Source: an uncultured Anaerolineae bacterium (GTDB taxonomy: Bacteria; Chloroflexota; Anaerolineae; Promineifilales; Promineifilaceae). Taken from it: a stretch of DNA of 62,053 nucleotides. Positions 11,713-22,010 of the stretch are shown piece by piece. How positions within the stretch are numbered: position 1 is the first letter of the stretch; each line of letters opens with the position of its first letter. A program made the translations under genes and the position numbers. The stretch covers positions 1 to 62,053 of the forward strand of contig CAJQMR010000030.1 in assembly GCA_905479495.1 (NCBI GenBank). The letters are read 5' to 3'. The notes under the pieces were generated by a model that made no database searches, was not told the origin of the DNA, and worked only from the letters and a program-made list of their open reading frames with translations.

Positions 11713-14511
11713 ATGACCCAACGAAAGAAATTGATTGAAGTGGCGCTGCCATTGGAAGCAATTAACGTAGCCAGTGCCCGGGAGAAGTCGATACGGCATG
11801 GACACCCCAGTACGCTGCATTTGTGGTGGGCGCGGCGACCCCTGGCAGCAGCACGAGCGGTGATTTTTACCTCGCTGGTGGATGACCCGGATGACCCCAA
11901 CGCCCCGCCTGAATTTGTACAGGCGTGCCGCCAGCTGCCCAAGGGCAAGAATGCCACGGCGAACGACACACCGCGCCAGCGGCTGTTTGACTTTATTGAG
12001 CAGTTGGTGACCTGGGAAGCGACCACGGACGAGAAGATTTTGAACACCGCGCGGAAGCTGATATTGCTGGCCACCGACGGCAACCCACCGCCACTGCTGG
12101 ATCCTTTTGCCGGGGGCGGCAGCATACCCCTGGAGGCGCAGCGGCTGGGGCTGGAAGCCCACGCCAGCGACCTGAACCCGGTGGCGGTGATGATTAACAA
12201 AGCCCTGATTGAGATACCGCCCAAGTTTGCCAACCAGCCGCCAGTGAACCCGCGCGACCGGGCCAAAGTAGGGGGCAAAGGTGCCTGGAAAGGAGCCAGC
12301 GGCCTGGCAGCCGATGTGCGCTACTATGGCGAATGGATGCGGGAAAAAGCATGGGAACGGATTGGCCAGCTGTATCCGGACTGCAACGGCGAGACGGTGA
12401 TTGCCTGGCTGTGGGCGCGAACGGTGAAATGCCCCAACCCAGCCTGCGGCGCGCAGATGCCGTTGGTAAGTTCTTTTGATTTGAGTAAGAAGAAGGGCAA
12501 ACGCGCCTGGGTGGAGCCGCAAATTAACCGCCAAAAGAGAATGGTAACCTTCACTGTGAAGAGTGGTAAAGGCAAAGCGCCCGACCCACCCAAACAAGGG
12601 CGTGGAGCAAAATTTAAGTGTCTGGTTTGTGGAGAGGTTGCGCCAGACCAGCACATAAAAGGTGAAGGTATGGCCGATCGCATGGGTGCGCAACTAATGG
12701 CTATCGTCACTGAAGGCAAAAACGGCCGTAACTACCACCCTTCAACCTTTGAGCATGAACAAATCGCTGCTAAAGCAAAACCCAATTGGCAACCAACGGG
12801 AGAGCTGGCAGATGATCCACGGAATATTTGGTGTAAGCAGTATGGACTAATTGATTTTGCCGATCTCTTCACCCCACGTCAACTTACTGCCCTGACCACC
12901 TTTAGCGACCTGGTGCCAGTGGCACGCCAGCAAATTCAGGCAGATGCCGTGGCGGTGGGTTTGCCGGATAATGATGTGCCACTACGGGAAAACGGCCGTG
13001 GTGCCCAAGCCTATGCCGAAGCCGTTAGCGTCTACCTCGCTTTTTTGGTTGATCAACTGGTAAATCATCAAACAACCATTTGCGGTTGGAATTCCCCGAA
13101 TGAACAAATGCGCAACACTTATGCAAGACAGGCTATCCCGATGGTTTGGGATTATGCTGAAAGCAATCCATTTTGCAATTCATCCGGAAGCTACAACAAT
13201 ATGTTTGAACGTATGGTAAAAGGCTTTGAAGCAATTCCAGCAAACTGCCATGGACTAACTTCTCAGTCTGATGCATCAACTATTGGCTCTTCAACCTTTA
13301 TTGCCATGGTTTCAACCGATCCTCCTTATTACGACAACATCAGCTATGCTGATTTATCAGATTTGTTTTACATTTGGTTGCGTGCATCAACGCAAAATGT
13401 TTATCCAGAAACCTTTGGAACTTTGCTGGTTCCTAAAAAGCCAGAATTGATTGCATCACCGTATCGGTTTGACGGAGACAAAGATGAAGCCGAGAAACAC
13501 TTTGAAACTGGATTAATGCAGTCCTTTGCGCATATGCGGCAAATAAATGCGCCTGAATACCCTCTTACGGTTTTCTATGCATTCAAACAACAAGAGATTG
13601 TGGTAGAAGAAGGAGCCGCAAGTACGGGTTGGGAAACAATGCTTGCAGGGCTGATTGTTTCTGGATTTTCTATTGTGGGAACATGGCCAATGCGTACAGA
13701 AAGAGGTGGGCGTATGATAAGCGTAGGAACTAATGCTCTGGCATCCTCTATTGTTCTTGTCTGCCGCCCTCGTCTAGAAAACGCGCCCCTTACCAGCCGT
13801 CGCGAATTCGTCAATAGTCTGCGTCGGGAGCTGCCCACTGCTGTGCGCGACATGCAGTCGGGCAACATCGCCCCGGTAGACTTAGCCCAGGCCAGCATTG
13901 GCCCCGGCATGGCCGTCTACAGCCGCTACAGCAAAGTCCTGGAACCAGACGGCAGCCGCCTTACCGTCCGCGCCGCCCTCCAGCTCATCAACCAGGTTCT
14001 CGACGAATTCCTGGCCGAAACGGAAGGCGACCTGGATGGGGATTCTCGCTTTGCTGTGAGCTGGTTTGAGCAGTTCGGCTTCAACAGTGGGGAATTTGGC
14101 GTCGCCGACGTCCTGGCCCGTGCTAAAAACACCTCCGTCGATGGCCTGGTCAACGCGGGCGTCATCGAATCCGGTGTGGGCAAAGTGCGCTTGCTCACCT
14201 GGGAAGAACTAGACCCCGGCTGGAATCCCGCCGAAGACAAGCGGGCCACTGTCTGGGAAGCGACCCACCACCTCATCGAGCGGCTCAACGTGCACGGCGA
14301 GGAAGGGGCAGCCGGGCTGTTGGCCAAGATGTCCCCAGACCTGGCCGCCACTGCCCGCCAACTCGCCTACCGCCTCTACGCCATCTGCGAGCGCAAAGGC
14401 TGGTCCGACCATGCGCGCGACTACAACGCTCTGGTCATCTCCTGGTCCACCAGCGCCGAACGTGCCGCCGAAGTAAAGCAAACCTATCAACAAAGGAGTT
14501 TGTTTGAATAG
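11713..14511 (+). CDS. DUF1156-type adenine-specific DNA methylase with Zn ribbon
   Basis: About 932 residues from ATG 11713 (MTQRKKLIEVALPLEAIN; a TTG at 11692 is in frame). The DUF1156 N-terminus includes REKSIRHGHPSTLHLWWARR. SAM motif I is DPFAGGGS near residue 130, and the catalytic motif IV is DPPYYDN near 535, typical of N6-adenine methylation. Cys pairs (CPNPAC near 240, CLVC near 305) form a zinc ribbon. The family (COG1743) is found with DUF499 ATPases and SNF2 helicases in suspected restriction-like systems. The middle (about 13040-13790) is AT-richer than both ends. Confidence 0.92.
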   Translation: MTQRKKLIEVALPLEAINVASAREKSIRHGHPSTLHLWWARRPLAAARAVIFTSLVDDPDDPNAPPEFVQACRQLPKGKNATANDTPRQRLFDFIEQLVTWEATTDEKILNTARKLILLATDGNPPPLLDPFAGGGSIPLEAQRLGLEAHASDLNPVAVMINKALIEIPPKFANQPPVNPRDRAKVGGKGAWKGASGLAADVRYYGEWMREKAWERIGQLYPDCNGETVIAWLWARTVKCPNPACGAQMPLVSSFDLSKKKGKRAWVEPQINRQKRMVTFTVKSGKGKAPDPPKQGRGAKFKCLVCGEVAPDQHIKGEGMADRMGAQLMAIVTEGKNGRNYHPSTFEHEQIAAKAKPNWQPTGELADDPRNIWCKQYGLIDFADLFTPRQLTALTTFSDLVPVARQQIQADAVAVGLPDNDVPLRENGRGAQAYAEAVSVYLAFLVDQLVNHQTTICGWNSPNEQMRNTYARQAIPMVWDYAESNPFCNSSGSYNNMFERMVKGFEAIPANCHGLTSQSDASTIGSSTFIAMVSTDPPYYDNISYADLSDLFYIWLRASTQNVYPETFGTLLVPKKPELIASPYRFDGDKDEAEKHFETGLMQSFAHMRQINAPEYPLTVFYAFKQQEIVVEEGAASTGWETMLAGLIVSGFSIVGTWPMRTERGGRMISVGTNALASSIVLVCRPRLENAPLTSRREFVNSLRRELPTAVRDMQSGNIAPVDLAQASIGPGMAVYSRYSKVLEPDGSRLTVRAALQLINQVLDEFLAETEGDLDGDSRFAVSWFEQFGFNSGEFGVADVLARAKNTSVDGLVNAGVIESGVGKVRLLTWEELDPGWNPAEDKRATVWEATHHLIERLNVHGEEGAAGLLAKMSPDLAATARQLAYRLYAICERKGWSDHARDYNALVISWSTSAERAAEVKQTYQQRSLFE

Positions 14512-14640
14512 CTTCATTGTAATTTAACCATTCTGTTTATTTATGTTCCTTAATGCGCTTTGATTGTCATAGGAAATGCATCAGCCTCGGGGACTATATA
14601 GTAACTATTCTTGAATTTATATCTAAATAGGTATGGATGT

Positions 14641-17600
14641 ATGAAGTCCTTCAATAAGCGAGCTCAATCGAGAGAACAAGGAAAAGATCCGCATCGCAAA
14701 GAACGGTGGCGACAGTTTGCCGACTATATCGAAAGTGAGATTCGTCGCCTTAATAATTTGGAGTCTTGGAGCCACTATCGTTTTACGGAACTTGAAGCGG
14801 AAGTAGAATTGGAAGGAGAATATCGGTTTGCCGGAATGCATAAAAAGACCGAAGAGGGTTTACTTCGCGTTGACTCCTTATCAGAAGCCTTGAAGATTAG
14901 CGAAGAACGTTTAATTTTACTTCAGGGAGATCCTGGATCGGGAAAAAGCGTTGCATTTAGGCAAATAGCCCTCGACATGGCACAAAATGCGCGGCAATCT
15001 CAAGATTGTTTTGCAACGATTCCCCTCTATATCAATCTAAAAAATCTTACTAGAATTCCCTCCGATTCTTTTACAGAATTGAACCAGCTCAATTATGACC
15101 CCGTTAAGCTGCGTGAAATTCTTATAACATATTTTAATCAAAGCGAGCTGCAAGATATTTGTTTTGAGCTAGCGATTAACTATGAATATCTTGCCGGTTC
15201 AACACTCCCTGATAAAAGCCGCGAGTTGGTTCTCCTTTGTAAACGACAGGGGCGCATTAATCAACTTGTTGAGCTCTGTGTAAAGAAGCGATCCAACATA
15301 CCTGAAATTAAAGAACTTACTGGGAATTCAGCTCTTGAAGATAATCTCCCTGCTATAGACCAGAACTTAATACGCTCATTTGTCCTCAAAACCCTCAATC
15401 GCGCCAAAGATAGAGATGTAGAGGTTTTTTTGGAAGAGGAATTCGAGCCGGGTATGAAAAACAAATCCTGGATTTTCCTCTTTGATTCGTTTGACGAAAT
15501 ACCGGAGATATTAAGTTCCACAGAAGCTGATGAAATGATTCAAGCTTATGGCGATGCTATCCGTGATTTTTTATTGGTGATGAATCAGTGTCGGGGCATC
15601 ATAGCTTCTCGTATTTATCGCGGCCCCCAGCGTTTGGGTTGGAAGCGTTTTAGAATATTACCTTTGAAGCCAGAGCGTCAAAGGGAACTTATTCAAAGAA
15701 CTGGGCTTGATTCAGAAAAAGCTGAACAACTCATGATTGATTTGGATGGAGCTGAGCACAGTCTGAAGGTAATGTCCAGCAACCCATTATTTTTAGGATT
15801 GATCAGCGAATTTGTAAAACAAACAGGGAGCTTCCCCACAAATACGCATGATGTGTTTGAGGCCTATGTAAATGAACGCTTGACCAGAGATCGTGAACGC
15901 CTGGAACATCATTTTGCCCTAACCCCCAAACAATTGCGATATGCAGCCGAAAGGTTGGCTTTTACAATGACAGCAGATGAGAAATTAGGATTGAATCCTG
16001 AACGCCTTGAATTGCAAAATGCAACAATTCGTCAGGATATGACGCTTGGTGAACAATTTAACATCTATCTTGATGCGCTTGAATTCTTGAAACTTGCGAA
16101 AGCAGAATCAGGAGCCACTCTGGACGCATCAAAAACATTCAGCTTTGCCCACAGGCGGTTTCAGGAATTCTTTGCTACATCAATCGTTCTTAATTCCCCT
16201 GAATTGATGAATCCTAATCGCTTGTTAACAGATGGGCGATGGCGCGAAACAGCAATCGTTTTGTGTCAAACACAATCTTTAGACAACTTACAAGGCATTA
16301 TTTATGAAGCCAACAGACTTGTCGCTCACATGGTGGAACAATTTCCCAGAAAACAAGTAAAAATAAATGAAGGCGTCGAAAATGAGATTCAGTCGATTGA
16401 AAATGAGCCAAATGTCCTTGGATTTTTCCCTTGGCCACCTCGGTCATTACATTTATTTGGGATATTGCAAGAAGGATTTAGCACAAGAAAATCATGGTTG
16501 CCTGGCGAGTTGCAGGAGAATGCCTCCTTACTTATGCTGTCTGCAACAACTCAAGGAGTTCGATTAGACAAAAAATGGGCCTTGGAAGTGGCAGGCGTGT
16601 TGGATGAAGACGAATTATCAACAATTTTAGTTGCCAACTTTGGCCAAAGTCAATTATTAAACGATATTATATACAGACAAGTGGCACGCCTTAGTTATGT
16701 AACCCAAGAGATACACGATGCTATTATCCATACATTATGCGATATGTTCAAAAGTGGACTATTGCGACGTCAAAAGAACACTGTTCGTTCCCATTTAACA
16801 CGCTTAGATAAATCGGAAAGGTTTATAACCGTTTTAGATCGTCTATTGTCAATCCCTAAAATGGGCATTGGGTTTGCGATATTACTTGTCACCCCACTAT
16901 TATTTCTGGCGAGCAGGATCGATTTTTTTCTAATAGGAATTCCGAGTGTCGGAGCTTTCCTTACGGAGCAGATTGTTTGGAACACGCTATTAAATAATGG
17001 TCAGATTTCTGTTAAAGAAAAAAATAATGGAAAATCCAATATTCAGGGGATGAATGCCGTAATTTTATTATTCCTTTTTTTGTTTTTGTTTATTGATGAC
17101 ATTTCGAACTCACCCTATTTTCGAGTTTTGGCTTACCTATTAATCATATCAGTGGGGCATTTGTTCCTTTCATTTACTTTAGAAATCTTTTTTGAAAACA
17201 ACTTTATCAAAATTGCAATTAGAAAAGATTTTTGGAGTTTATTAAAGGGCTCTATTTCTATCAACTTAACAACGCCGACTAAGGTGCAGAGAAAGTTAGT
17301 AATTATCAGGGCTGTAATTGTTGCAATCGATCTTCTAGGATTTATTCTAGTATTTATAATTCCAATCGGAGCTTTATTTGTGTTTGTAGCCCTCATCATT
17401 TCTCAAGGCTTGAGTGCAGATATAAAATTGTCATGGTTCTCAATTTATGTAATTGTATCTTTAATGTTATTGGTTTCGCATAGTTTAATCATTGATATGG
17501 ACCAGGGCACTGATAAATCAAGGCTTAAGCGGATCAAATCTGACGAAAACTTTACCATCAACAGCGTTGAGTTTTTGCAAGTTATGTCATTTATCAGGGG

Positions 17601-18111
17601 AACGGATCTAAAAAGCGAATTTGTTCAACATGTTCGTAAACACTTTCCGGCAACTAATTATGATAATGATTTTGTGGAATTATTGAAGCAATTTATCCGA
17701 TTAGTAGAAAACGAATATTTAGCTTATAAAAAATATGAAGAAGCCATTCAAGTTCGCAAGGATAATTATGACGAAACGAAAAATTTGTTTGTAAATCTGT
17801 TAAACAAAATCGTTGATAATATAGAAAATTTTTATCAAAACAGCAAGTATCCTCTTTATCTTGCTACAAATGAAAGGAAGGCGATACATTACGTTATAAC
17901 TAAAATCCGAAATTTAACATTCGTTGAAAGTTATGCAATATCAGATGAATTTAAGGTAGGGGATTGGGTCAGCGAATCAGATGAAGCTTTACGTAAATGG
18001 TATCAAAATTACACCTTATACGCGCCTCTGCGACTAGCTCGATGGTGTGAAAATGAATTTATTGATGGATTAAGTTTGTTACTTGAAGATATTGAGCCTA
18101 CTCTTAACTGA
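14641..18111 (+). CDS. NACHT NTPase with C-terminal multi-TM region
   Basis: About 1,156 residues from ATG 14641 (a TTG at 14611 is in frame). Walker A GDPGSGKS near 97-104 and Walker B IFLFDSFDE near 280 define a NACHT/STAND NTPase of the bacterial NLR-like type. A helical region follows to about 735, then at least five hydrophobic spans between 740 and 951 and a ~200-residue charged tail. The membrane region is a plausible effector: ligand-triggered oligomerisation could perturb the membrane. The gene is AT-rich, lacks ACGGCCGT and separates the methylase from DUF499, which suggests insertion. bNACHT proteins are known antiphage factors; the specific trigger is unknown. Confidence 0.85.
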   Translation: MKSFNKRAQSREQGKDPHRKERWRQFADYIESEIRRLNNLESWSHYRFTELEAEVELEGEYRFAGMHKKTEEGLLRVDSLSEALKISEERLILLQGDPGSGKSVAFRQIALDMAQNARQSQDCFATIPLYINLKNLTRIPSDSFTELNQLNYDPVKLREILITYFNQSELQDICFELAINYEYLAGSTLPDKSRELVLLCKRQGRINQLVELCVKKRSNIPEIKELTGNSALEDNLPAIDQNLIRSFVLKTLNRAKDRDVEVFLEEEFEPGMKNKSWIFLFDSFDEIPEILSSTEADEMIQAYGDAIRDFLLVMNQCRGIIASRIYRGPQRLGWKRFRILPLKPERQRELIQRTGLDSEKAEQLMIDLDGAEHSLKVMSSNPLFLGLISEFVKQTGSFPTNTHDVFEAYVNERLTRDRERLEHHFALTPKQLRYAAERLAFTMTADEKLGLNPERLELQNATIRQDMTLGEQFNIYLDALEFLKLAKAESGATLDASKTFSFAHRRFQEFFATSIVLNSPELMNPNRLLTDGRWRETAIVLCQTQSLDNLQGIIYEANRLVAHMVEQFPRKQVKINEGVENEIQSIENEPNVLGFFPWPPRSLHLFGILQEGFSTRKSWLPGELQENASLLMLSATTQGVRLDKKWALEVAGVLDEDELSTILVANFGQSQLLNDIIYRQVARLSYVTQEIHDAIIHTLCDMFKSGLLRRQKNTVRSHLTRLDKSERFITVLDRLLSIPKMGIGFAILLVTPLLFLASRIDFFLIGIPSVGAFLTEQIVWNTLLNNGQISVKEKNNGKSNIQGMNAVILLFLFLFLFIDDISNSPYFRVLAYLLIISVGHLFLSFTLEIFFENNFIKIAIRKDFWSLLKGSISINLTTPTKVQRKLVIIRAVIVAIDLLGFILVFIIPIGALFVFVALIISQGLSADIKLSWFSIYVIVSLMLLVSHSLIIDMDQGTDKSRLKRIKSDENFTINSVEFLQVMSFIRGTDLKSEFVQHVRKHFPATNYDNDFVELLKQFIRLVENEYLAYKKYEEAIQVRKDNYDETKNLFVNLLNKIVDNIENFYQNSKYPLYLATNERKAIHYVITKIRNLTFVESYAISDEFKVGDWVSESDEALRKWYQNYTLYAPLRLARWCENEFIDGLSLLLEDIEPTLN

Positions 18112-18423
18112 GCCTGGTGAAGCAATGCACCGTAAGCAACTCAATAAGAATGATAAGAAACTCTAGAGCAACCATGAGCATAGAGGGACATTCTATGAAA
18201 TTTCCCACTGATTCCGAAAGATTTTCTAGCTTTTCTCTGATGGCAGCCAACAGCATTGTGATGGGGCAAATTATTGTGACTTCACGATTATTTGGCAATT
18301 ATGAAGAGGATGTTTTTTATTGCCCCGGATAAAATGATTCTGTCCGATATTATTTGACACCAGTTATCCTGCTAATCTGAGAATTATTACAAAATGATTT
18401 TTGGAAGTAAAAAGGAAAAAAGC
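18112..18423. other. Intergenic region between NACHT and DUF499 genes
   Basis: Overlapping frames on both strands (about 18104-18332) look non-coding: no ribosome sites, implausible composition. A TTGACA (18354-18359) could be the -35 of a promoter for the DUF499 gene, but its -10 is poor. Confidence 0.35.
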
Positions 18424-21400
18424 ATGGCACTCAGCAATCGAGAACGAGTAGGACGGGTATTAGATTTGGTGCGACTAGGCGCGGCACCCTTTGTCTTGCG
18501 CGAATACCGCATGAGTTATCGCAAACGGTGGCTTCAAGAGATTGATAACGCACTCTCAACCAATGCCTTTTCTTTGCCCCGAGAAGCGCTAGAAGACGTA
18601 GAAAGCCTGATGAAGGCTTTGGATACCCACAGCGTCCTGAACTTGATGCTGCGCAACTGGCACGATGTTTTTCAGCAAAAATTAGGACACGAAGGTCGAA
18701 ATTATGTGGGGGAAATGTATGGTGCTCGCAATGCGTGGGCACACCAGAAGGCATTTACGAATGACGAAGCGTATCGGGTAGCGGATACGGCCACCCGCTT
18801 CCTAAAGATGATCAGTGCCGCCGACCAGGCCGCCGCCGTAGAACAGATTGCCGGAGATTTGCTGCGTCTACGTTATGAAGCTGAAGCCAAGAAATCGAAA
18901 AAAGATACCGGTCCGCTAAAAACGGAAGCAACCACCACCCTGGCCGGGTTGAAGCCGTGGCGAGAAATCGTTAGCCCCCACAAAGACGTGGCCAGCGGAC
19001 GGTACTTACAGGCCGAATTTGCCGCTGACCTGTCCCAGGTGCTGGCGGGAACGGCCGAACCGGAATACCAGCAGCCCATTGAATTCTTCCGCCGCACCTA
19101 CCTCACCGAAGGGTTGCTCAACATGCTCGTTACGGGCGTCAAGCGGCTCACGGCCCAAAGCGGCGACCCGGTGGTGCAGCTGCAAACCTCGTTTGGTGGC
19201 GGCAAAACCCACTCAATGCTGGCCCTGTATCACCTGGCAGGTGGCGAGGTCAAGCTGGGTGACTTCCCTGGCGGGGAACGCATCCAAGAAGGCATTGGCG
19301 AAGTTGATTTGCCGGAAGCTAATCGGGCCGTGTTGGTGGGTACGGCGCTCGATCCCTCAAAACCGCATGAATACCCTGATGTGACGGTGCAAACATTGTG
19401 GGGCGAACTCGCTTACCAGCTCGGCGGGGCAGCGGGCTATGCAATCGTGGCCAACGCCGACCAGAAAAGCGTCAGCCCCAACGCCAACACCCTGCTGGAA
19501 TTGTTGCAGCAGTTTGGCCCTTGCCTGATTATCATCGATGAATTTATTGCCTACGCTCGCAACATTTATGGCGTAGAGGGATTGCCATCCGGCTCCTTCG
19601 ATGCCGTCATGACCTTCTTGCAGGCGCTGACAGAGGCGGTACGCCGTTCGCCAGAGTCGATGCTGTTGATTTCTTTGCCAGAATCCAACATTGAGGTCGG
19701 TGGTGAAGCGGGACAGAAGGCGCTGGAAACGTTGGCGCATATTGTTGGCCGTATTGAATCAGTGTGGAAACCGGTCACGGCAACGGAGAGTTTTGAGATT
19801 GTGCGCCGCCGCCTCTTTGCCGATGACGTCGATTACGCTGCCCGTGATGCGGTGCTGGAGGCGTTTAGCAACATGTATCGCCACGGCTCCGGCGAATTCC
19901 CATCGGGCGTAGGGGAGCGCGAATATTACCTGCGGATGCAGGCAGCCTATCCCATTCATCCCGAACTGTTTGACCGGCTCTACCAGGATTGGTCCACTTT
20001 GGAGCGGTTCCAGCGTACCCGTGGCGTGCTGCGGCTAATGGCGGCGGTGATTCACCAGCTCTGGTCCCGTAACGACCCGTCGCTGCTGATTTTACCCGGT
20101 GTCGTTCCTTTGGCGGCTTCACCTGTGCGTAATGAGCTGCTGCGCTACCTGCCAGACACCTGGACGGCCGTGTTTGACAAAGATATTGATGGCCCGGAAT
20201 CATTGCCTTTTGGCATTGATGGGGATGTGCCCACTCTTGGCCGCTATACTGCTGCCCGCCGAGTGGCCCGAACGGTCTTTATTGGCAGTGCGCCTTCCGT
20301 AGCTGGCCAGCAGGTCCGCGGATTGGAAGAAGTGCGTATTCGGCTGGGGTGTGCCCAACCTGGTGAGCCAACGGCCGTTTTTGGCGATGCCCTGCGGCGC
20401 ATGAGCAGCCAACTCACGTATTTGTACACAGACGGCAGCCGCTACTGGTACGACACGCGGCCAACGGTTAATCGTCTGGCGCGGGACCGGGCACAGCAGT
20501 TTAGTGATGGGGTAGTGGAAGCCGAAATCATCGACCGCTTGAAAAAGGTACCGAAGAATCGGGAATTTGCCGCTTTTCATGTTGCCCCGCCAGACAGCGG
20601 CGATGTGGTTGACGAAGCGCGGGTACGCATCGTGGTGCTGCGACCTGATGAGGCCCACCGGCGAACGGCTACGGCAACGGAAGCGGAAAAAGCGGCCCAA
20701 AACATTTTAGAGAGTCGGGGTAGTGGCCAGCGGCTCTATAAAAACATGCTTGTTTTTGTGGCCCCGGATCAGAATGATATGGAAGCGCTCAAGCAAGCAG
20801 TGCGTGAATTTCTGGCCTGGGCGTCAATCAATGAGGAGCGAGAGCCGCTCAATTTGGATGCTCAACAAAGCCGTCAAGTTCGTAACAGTCTGGAAAAGGC
20901 CGATGAAACCGCGAATCTGCGCGTGCGCGGTTGTTATAGTTGGCTGCTCACGCCGGTACAGCCGGAGCCGCTGGGCAGTATTGAATTCCAGGCGAATCGT
21001 ATCAGCGGTGACGACAATATATATGACCGGGCAGCCCGCAAGCTGCGGCAGGACGGGCTGCTCATCAATGAATGGTCGCCTGACATCCTGCGCATGGAAC
21101 TTGATCGCTACATTTGGGGTGAAGAAAAAGGCTGGAGCATTGGTCTCAAGCAGATGTGGGAATATCTGGCCCAGTATTGCTATTTGCCACGATTGTTTGA
21201 CCAGGATGTGTTGTTAACGGCCGTACGCAACGGCGTCAGCCGCCTGGATGCACCAATTGCTTACGCCACTGGCGTTAGCGACAAGGGGTATCATACGAGC
21301 TTGCTTTATCAGTCTTCAGGCCAGGTTTACTTTGACGAGGAGAGCATCCTGATCCATCCTGACCATATAAAGATTGCGCCACCTCCGCCACCGAAGCCGG

Positions 21401-21723
21401 GATCTGACCAAATTCCCACCACAACTCAGATGGGGGAACCCAAACCTGGACTAGAGACATCAACTGAAGATGCACCGGAAACTCAAGTAACGACTCGATA
21501 TTACGGCCGTGTAGATTTAAATCCTCAGCGCGTCAACCGTGAGATGGGTCTGATCGTTGAAGAGGTGATTGAGCGGCTCACCAGCCTGGTGGGTTGTGAA
21601 GTGGAAATCTCGTTGGAAATTAGTGCCAGGTTGCCAGAAGGCTTTGATGAAGCCACAATTCGCACCGTTAGTGAAAACAGCCGGACGTTAAAATTCGAGA
21701 ATTTTGAATTTGATGTCAAATAA
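18424..21723 (+). CDS. HEPN (Swt1-type)-DUF499 AAA-like ATPase
   Basis: About 1,099 residues from ATG 18424, which has an AAGGA ribosome site (an in-frame ATG at 18394 is less likely). Residues 1-145 form a Swt1-like HEPN domain with the RNase signature R102-x4-H107 (RNAWAH). The DUF499 ATPase follows: Walker A SFGGGKTHS near 256 and Walker B LIIIDEF near 369. A Pro-rich linker near 985-1035 precedes a conserved-looking C-terminal domain. COG1483 proteins of this kind occur with DUF1156 methylases and helicases. The HEPN domain suggests RNA cleavage on phage sensing; that is inference. Confidence 0.9.
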   Translation: MALSNRERVGRVLDLVRLGAAPFVLREYRMSYRKRWLQEIDNALSTNAFSLPREALEDVESLMKALDTHSVLNLMLRNWHDVFQQKLGHEGRNYVGEMYGARNAWAHQKAFTNDEAYRVADTATRFLKMISAADQAAAVEQIAGDLLRLRYEAEAKKSKKDTGPLKTEATTTLAGLKPWREIVSPHKDVASGRYLQAEFAADLSQVLAGTAEPEYQQPIEFFRRTYLTEGLLNMLVTGVKRLTAQSGDPVVQLQTSFGGGKTHSMLALYHLAGGEVKLGDFPGGERIQEGIGEVDLPEANRAVLVGTALDPSKPHEYPDVTVQTLWGELAYQLGGAAGYAIVANADQKSVSPNANTLLELLQQFGPCLIIIDEFIAYARNIYGVEGLPSGSFDAVMTFLQALTEAVRRSPESMLLISLPESNIEVGGEAGQKALETLAHIVGRIESVWKPVTATESFEIVRRRLFADDVDYAARDAVLEAFSNMYRHGSGEFPSGVGEREYYLRMQAAYPIHPELFDRLYQDWSTLERFQRTRGVLRLMAAVIHQLWSRNDPSLLILPGVVPLAASPVRNELLRYLPDTWTAVFDKDIDGPESLPFGIDGDVPTLGRYTAARRVARTVFIGSAPSVAGQQVRGLEEVRIRLGCAQPGEPTAVFGDALRRMSSQLTYLYTDGSRYWYDTRPTVNRLARDRAQQFSDGVVEAEIIDRLKKVPKNREFAAFHVAPPDSGDVVDEARVRIVVLRPDEAHRRTATATEAEKAAQNILESRGSGQRLYKNMLVFVAPDQNDMEALKQAVREFLAWASINEEREPLNLDAQQSRQVRNSLEKADETANLRVRGCYSWLLTPVQPEPLGSIEFQANRISGDDNIYDRAARKLRQDGLLINEWSPDILRMELDRYIWGEEKGWSIGLKQMWEYLAQYCYLPRLFDQDVLLTAVRNGVSRLDAPIAYATGVSDKGYHTSLLYQSSGQVYFDEESILIHPDHIKIAPPPPPKPGSDQIPTTTQMGEPKPGLETSTEDAPETQVTTRYYGRVDLNPQRVNREMGLIVEEVIERLTSLVGCEVEISLEISARLPEGFDEATIRTVSENSRTLKFENFEFDVK

Positions 21724-21839
21724 TAGGCATTTATGAATTAGGTAAGTTTGCCAGTTTAGGGCACCATCATTTGAATAGAAAACTAGCTAGGACAACTGGT
21801 CCACAAAGGTCGTCTTTAAGCGGCCAATATAGGCAATAG

Positions 21840-21974
21840 TTGGGTCAATCACCTGGTAAGGATATTCGCTATAATCGCCTTGCGGTTTTTATCAAAAATA
21901 ATGCTCCTGAAAAATTGCAGGCTTTTGGTGTGAAACGGCCGTATATCGGAACTAAGGTGATAACAATTATCTAA
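21840..21974 (+). CDS. Possible 44-residue small ORF
   Basis: TTG start at 21840, stop at 21972-21974. The predicted peptide (…RYNRLAVFIKNNAPEKLQ…) has balanced, protein-like composition and includes an ACGGCCGT copy, but no ribosome site. It could be a small gene or the tail of a decayed one. The remaining 21724-22010 region shows nothing else. Confidence 0.25.
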   Translation: MGQSPGKDIRYNRLAVFIKNNAPEKLQAFGVKRPYIGTKVITII

Positions 21975-22010
21975 CAAAGGCGCGCCATTGCATATTCAAA
22001 GCAGGCCAAG

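Noticed and set aside
11689..12693. 334-codon minus-strand frame opposite the methylase
   Set aside because: Shadow of the DUF1156 gene; no protein-like pattern.
18117..18332. 71-codon plus-strand ORF between NACHT and DUF499
   Set aside because: No ribosome site, overlaps an equally poor minus-strand frame, composition not protein-like.
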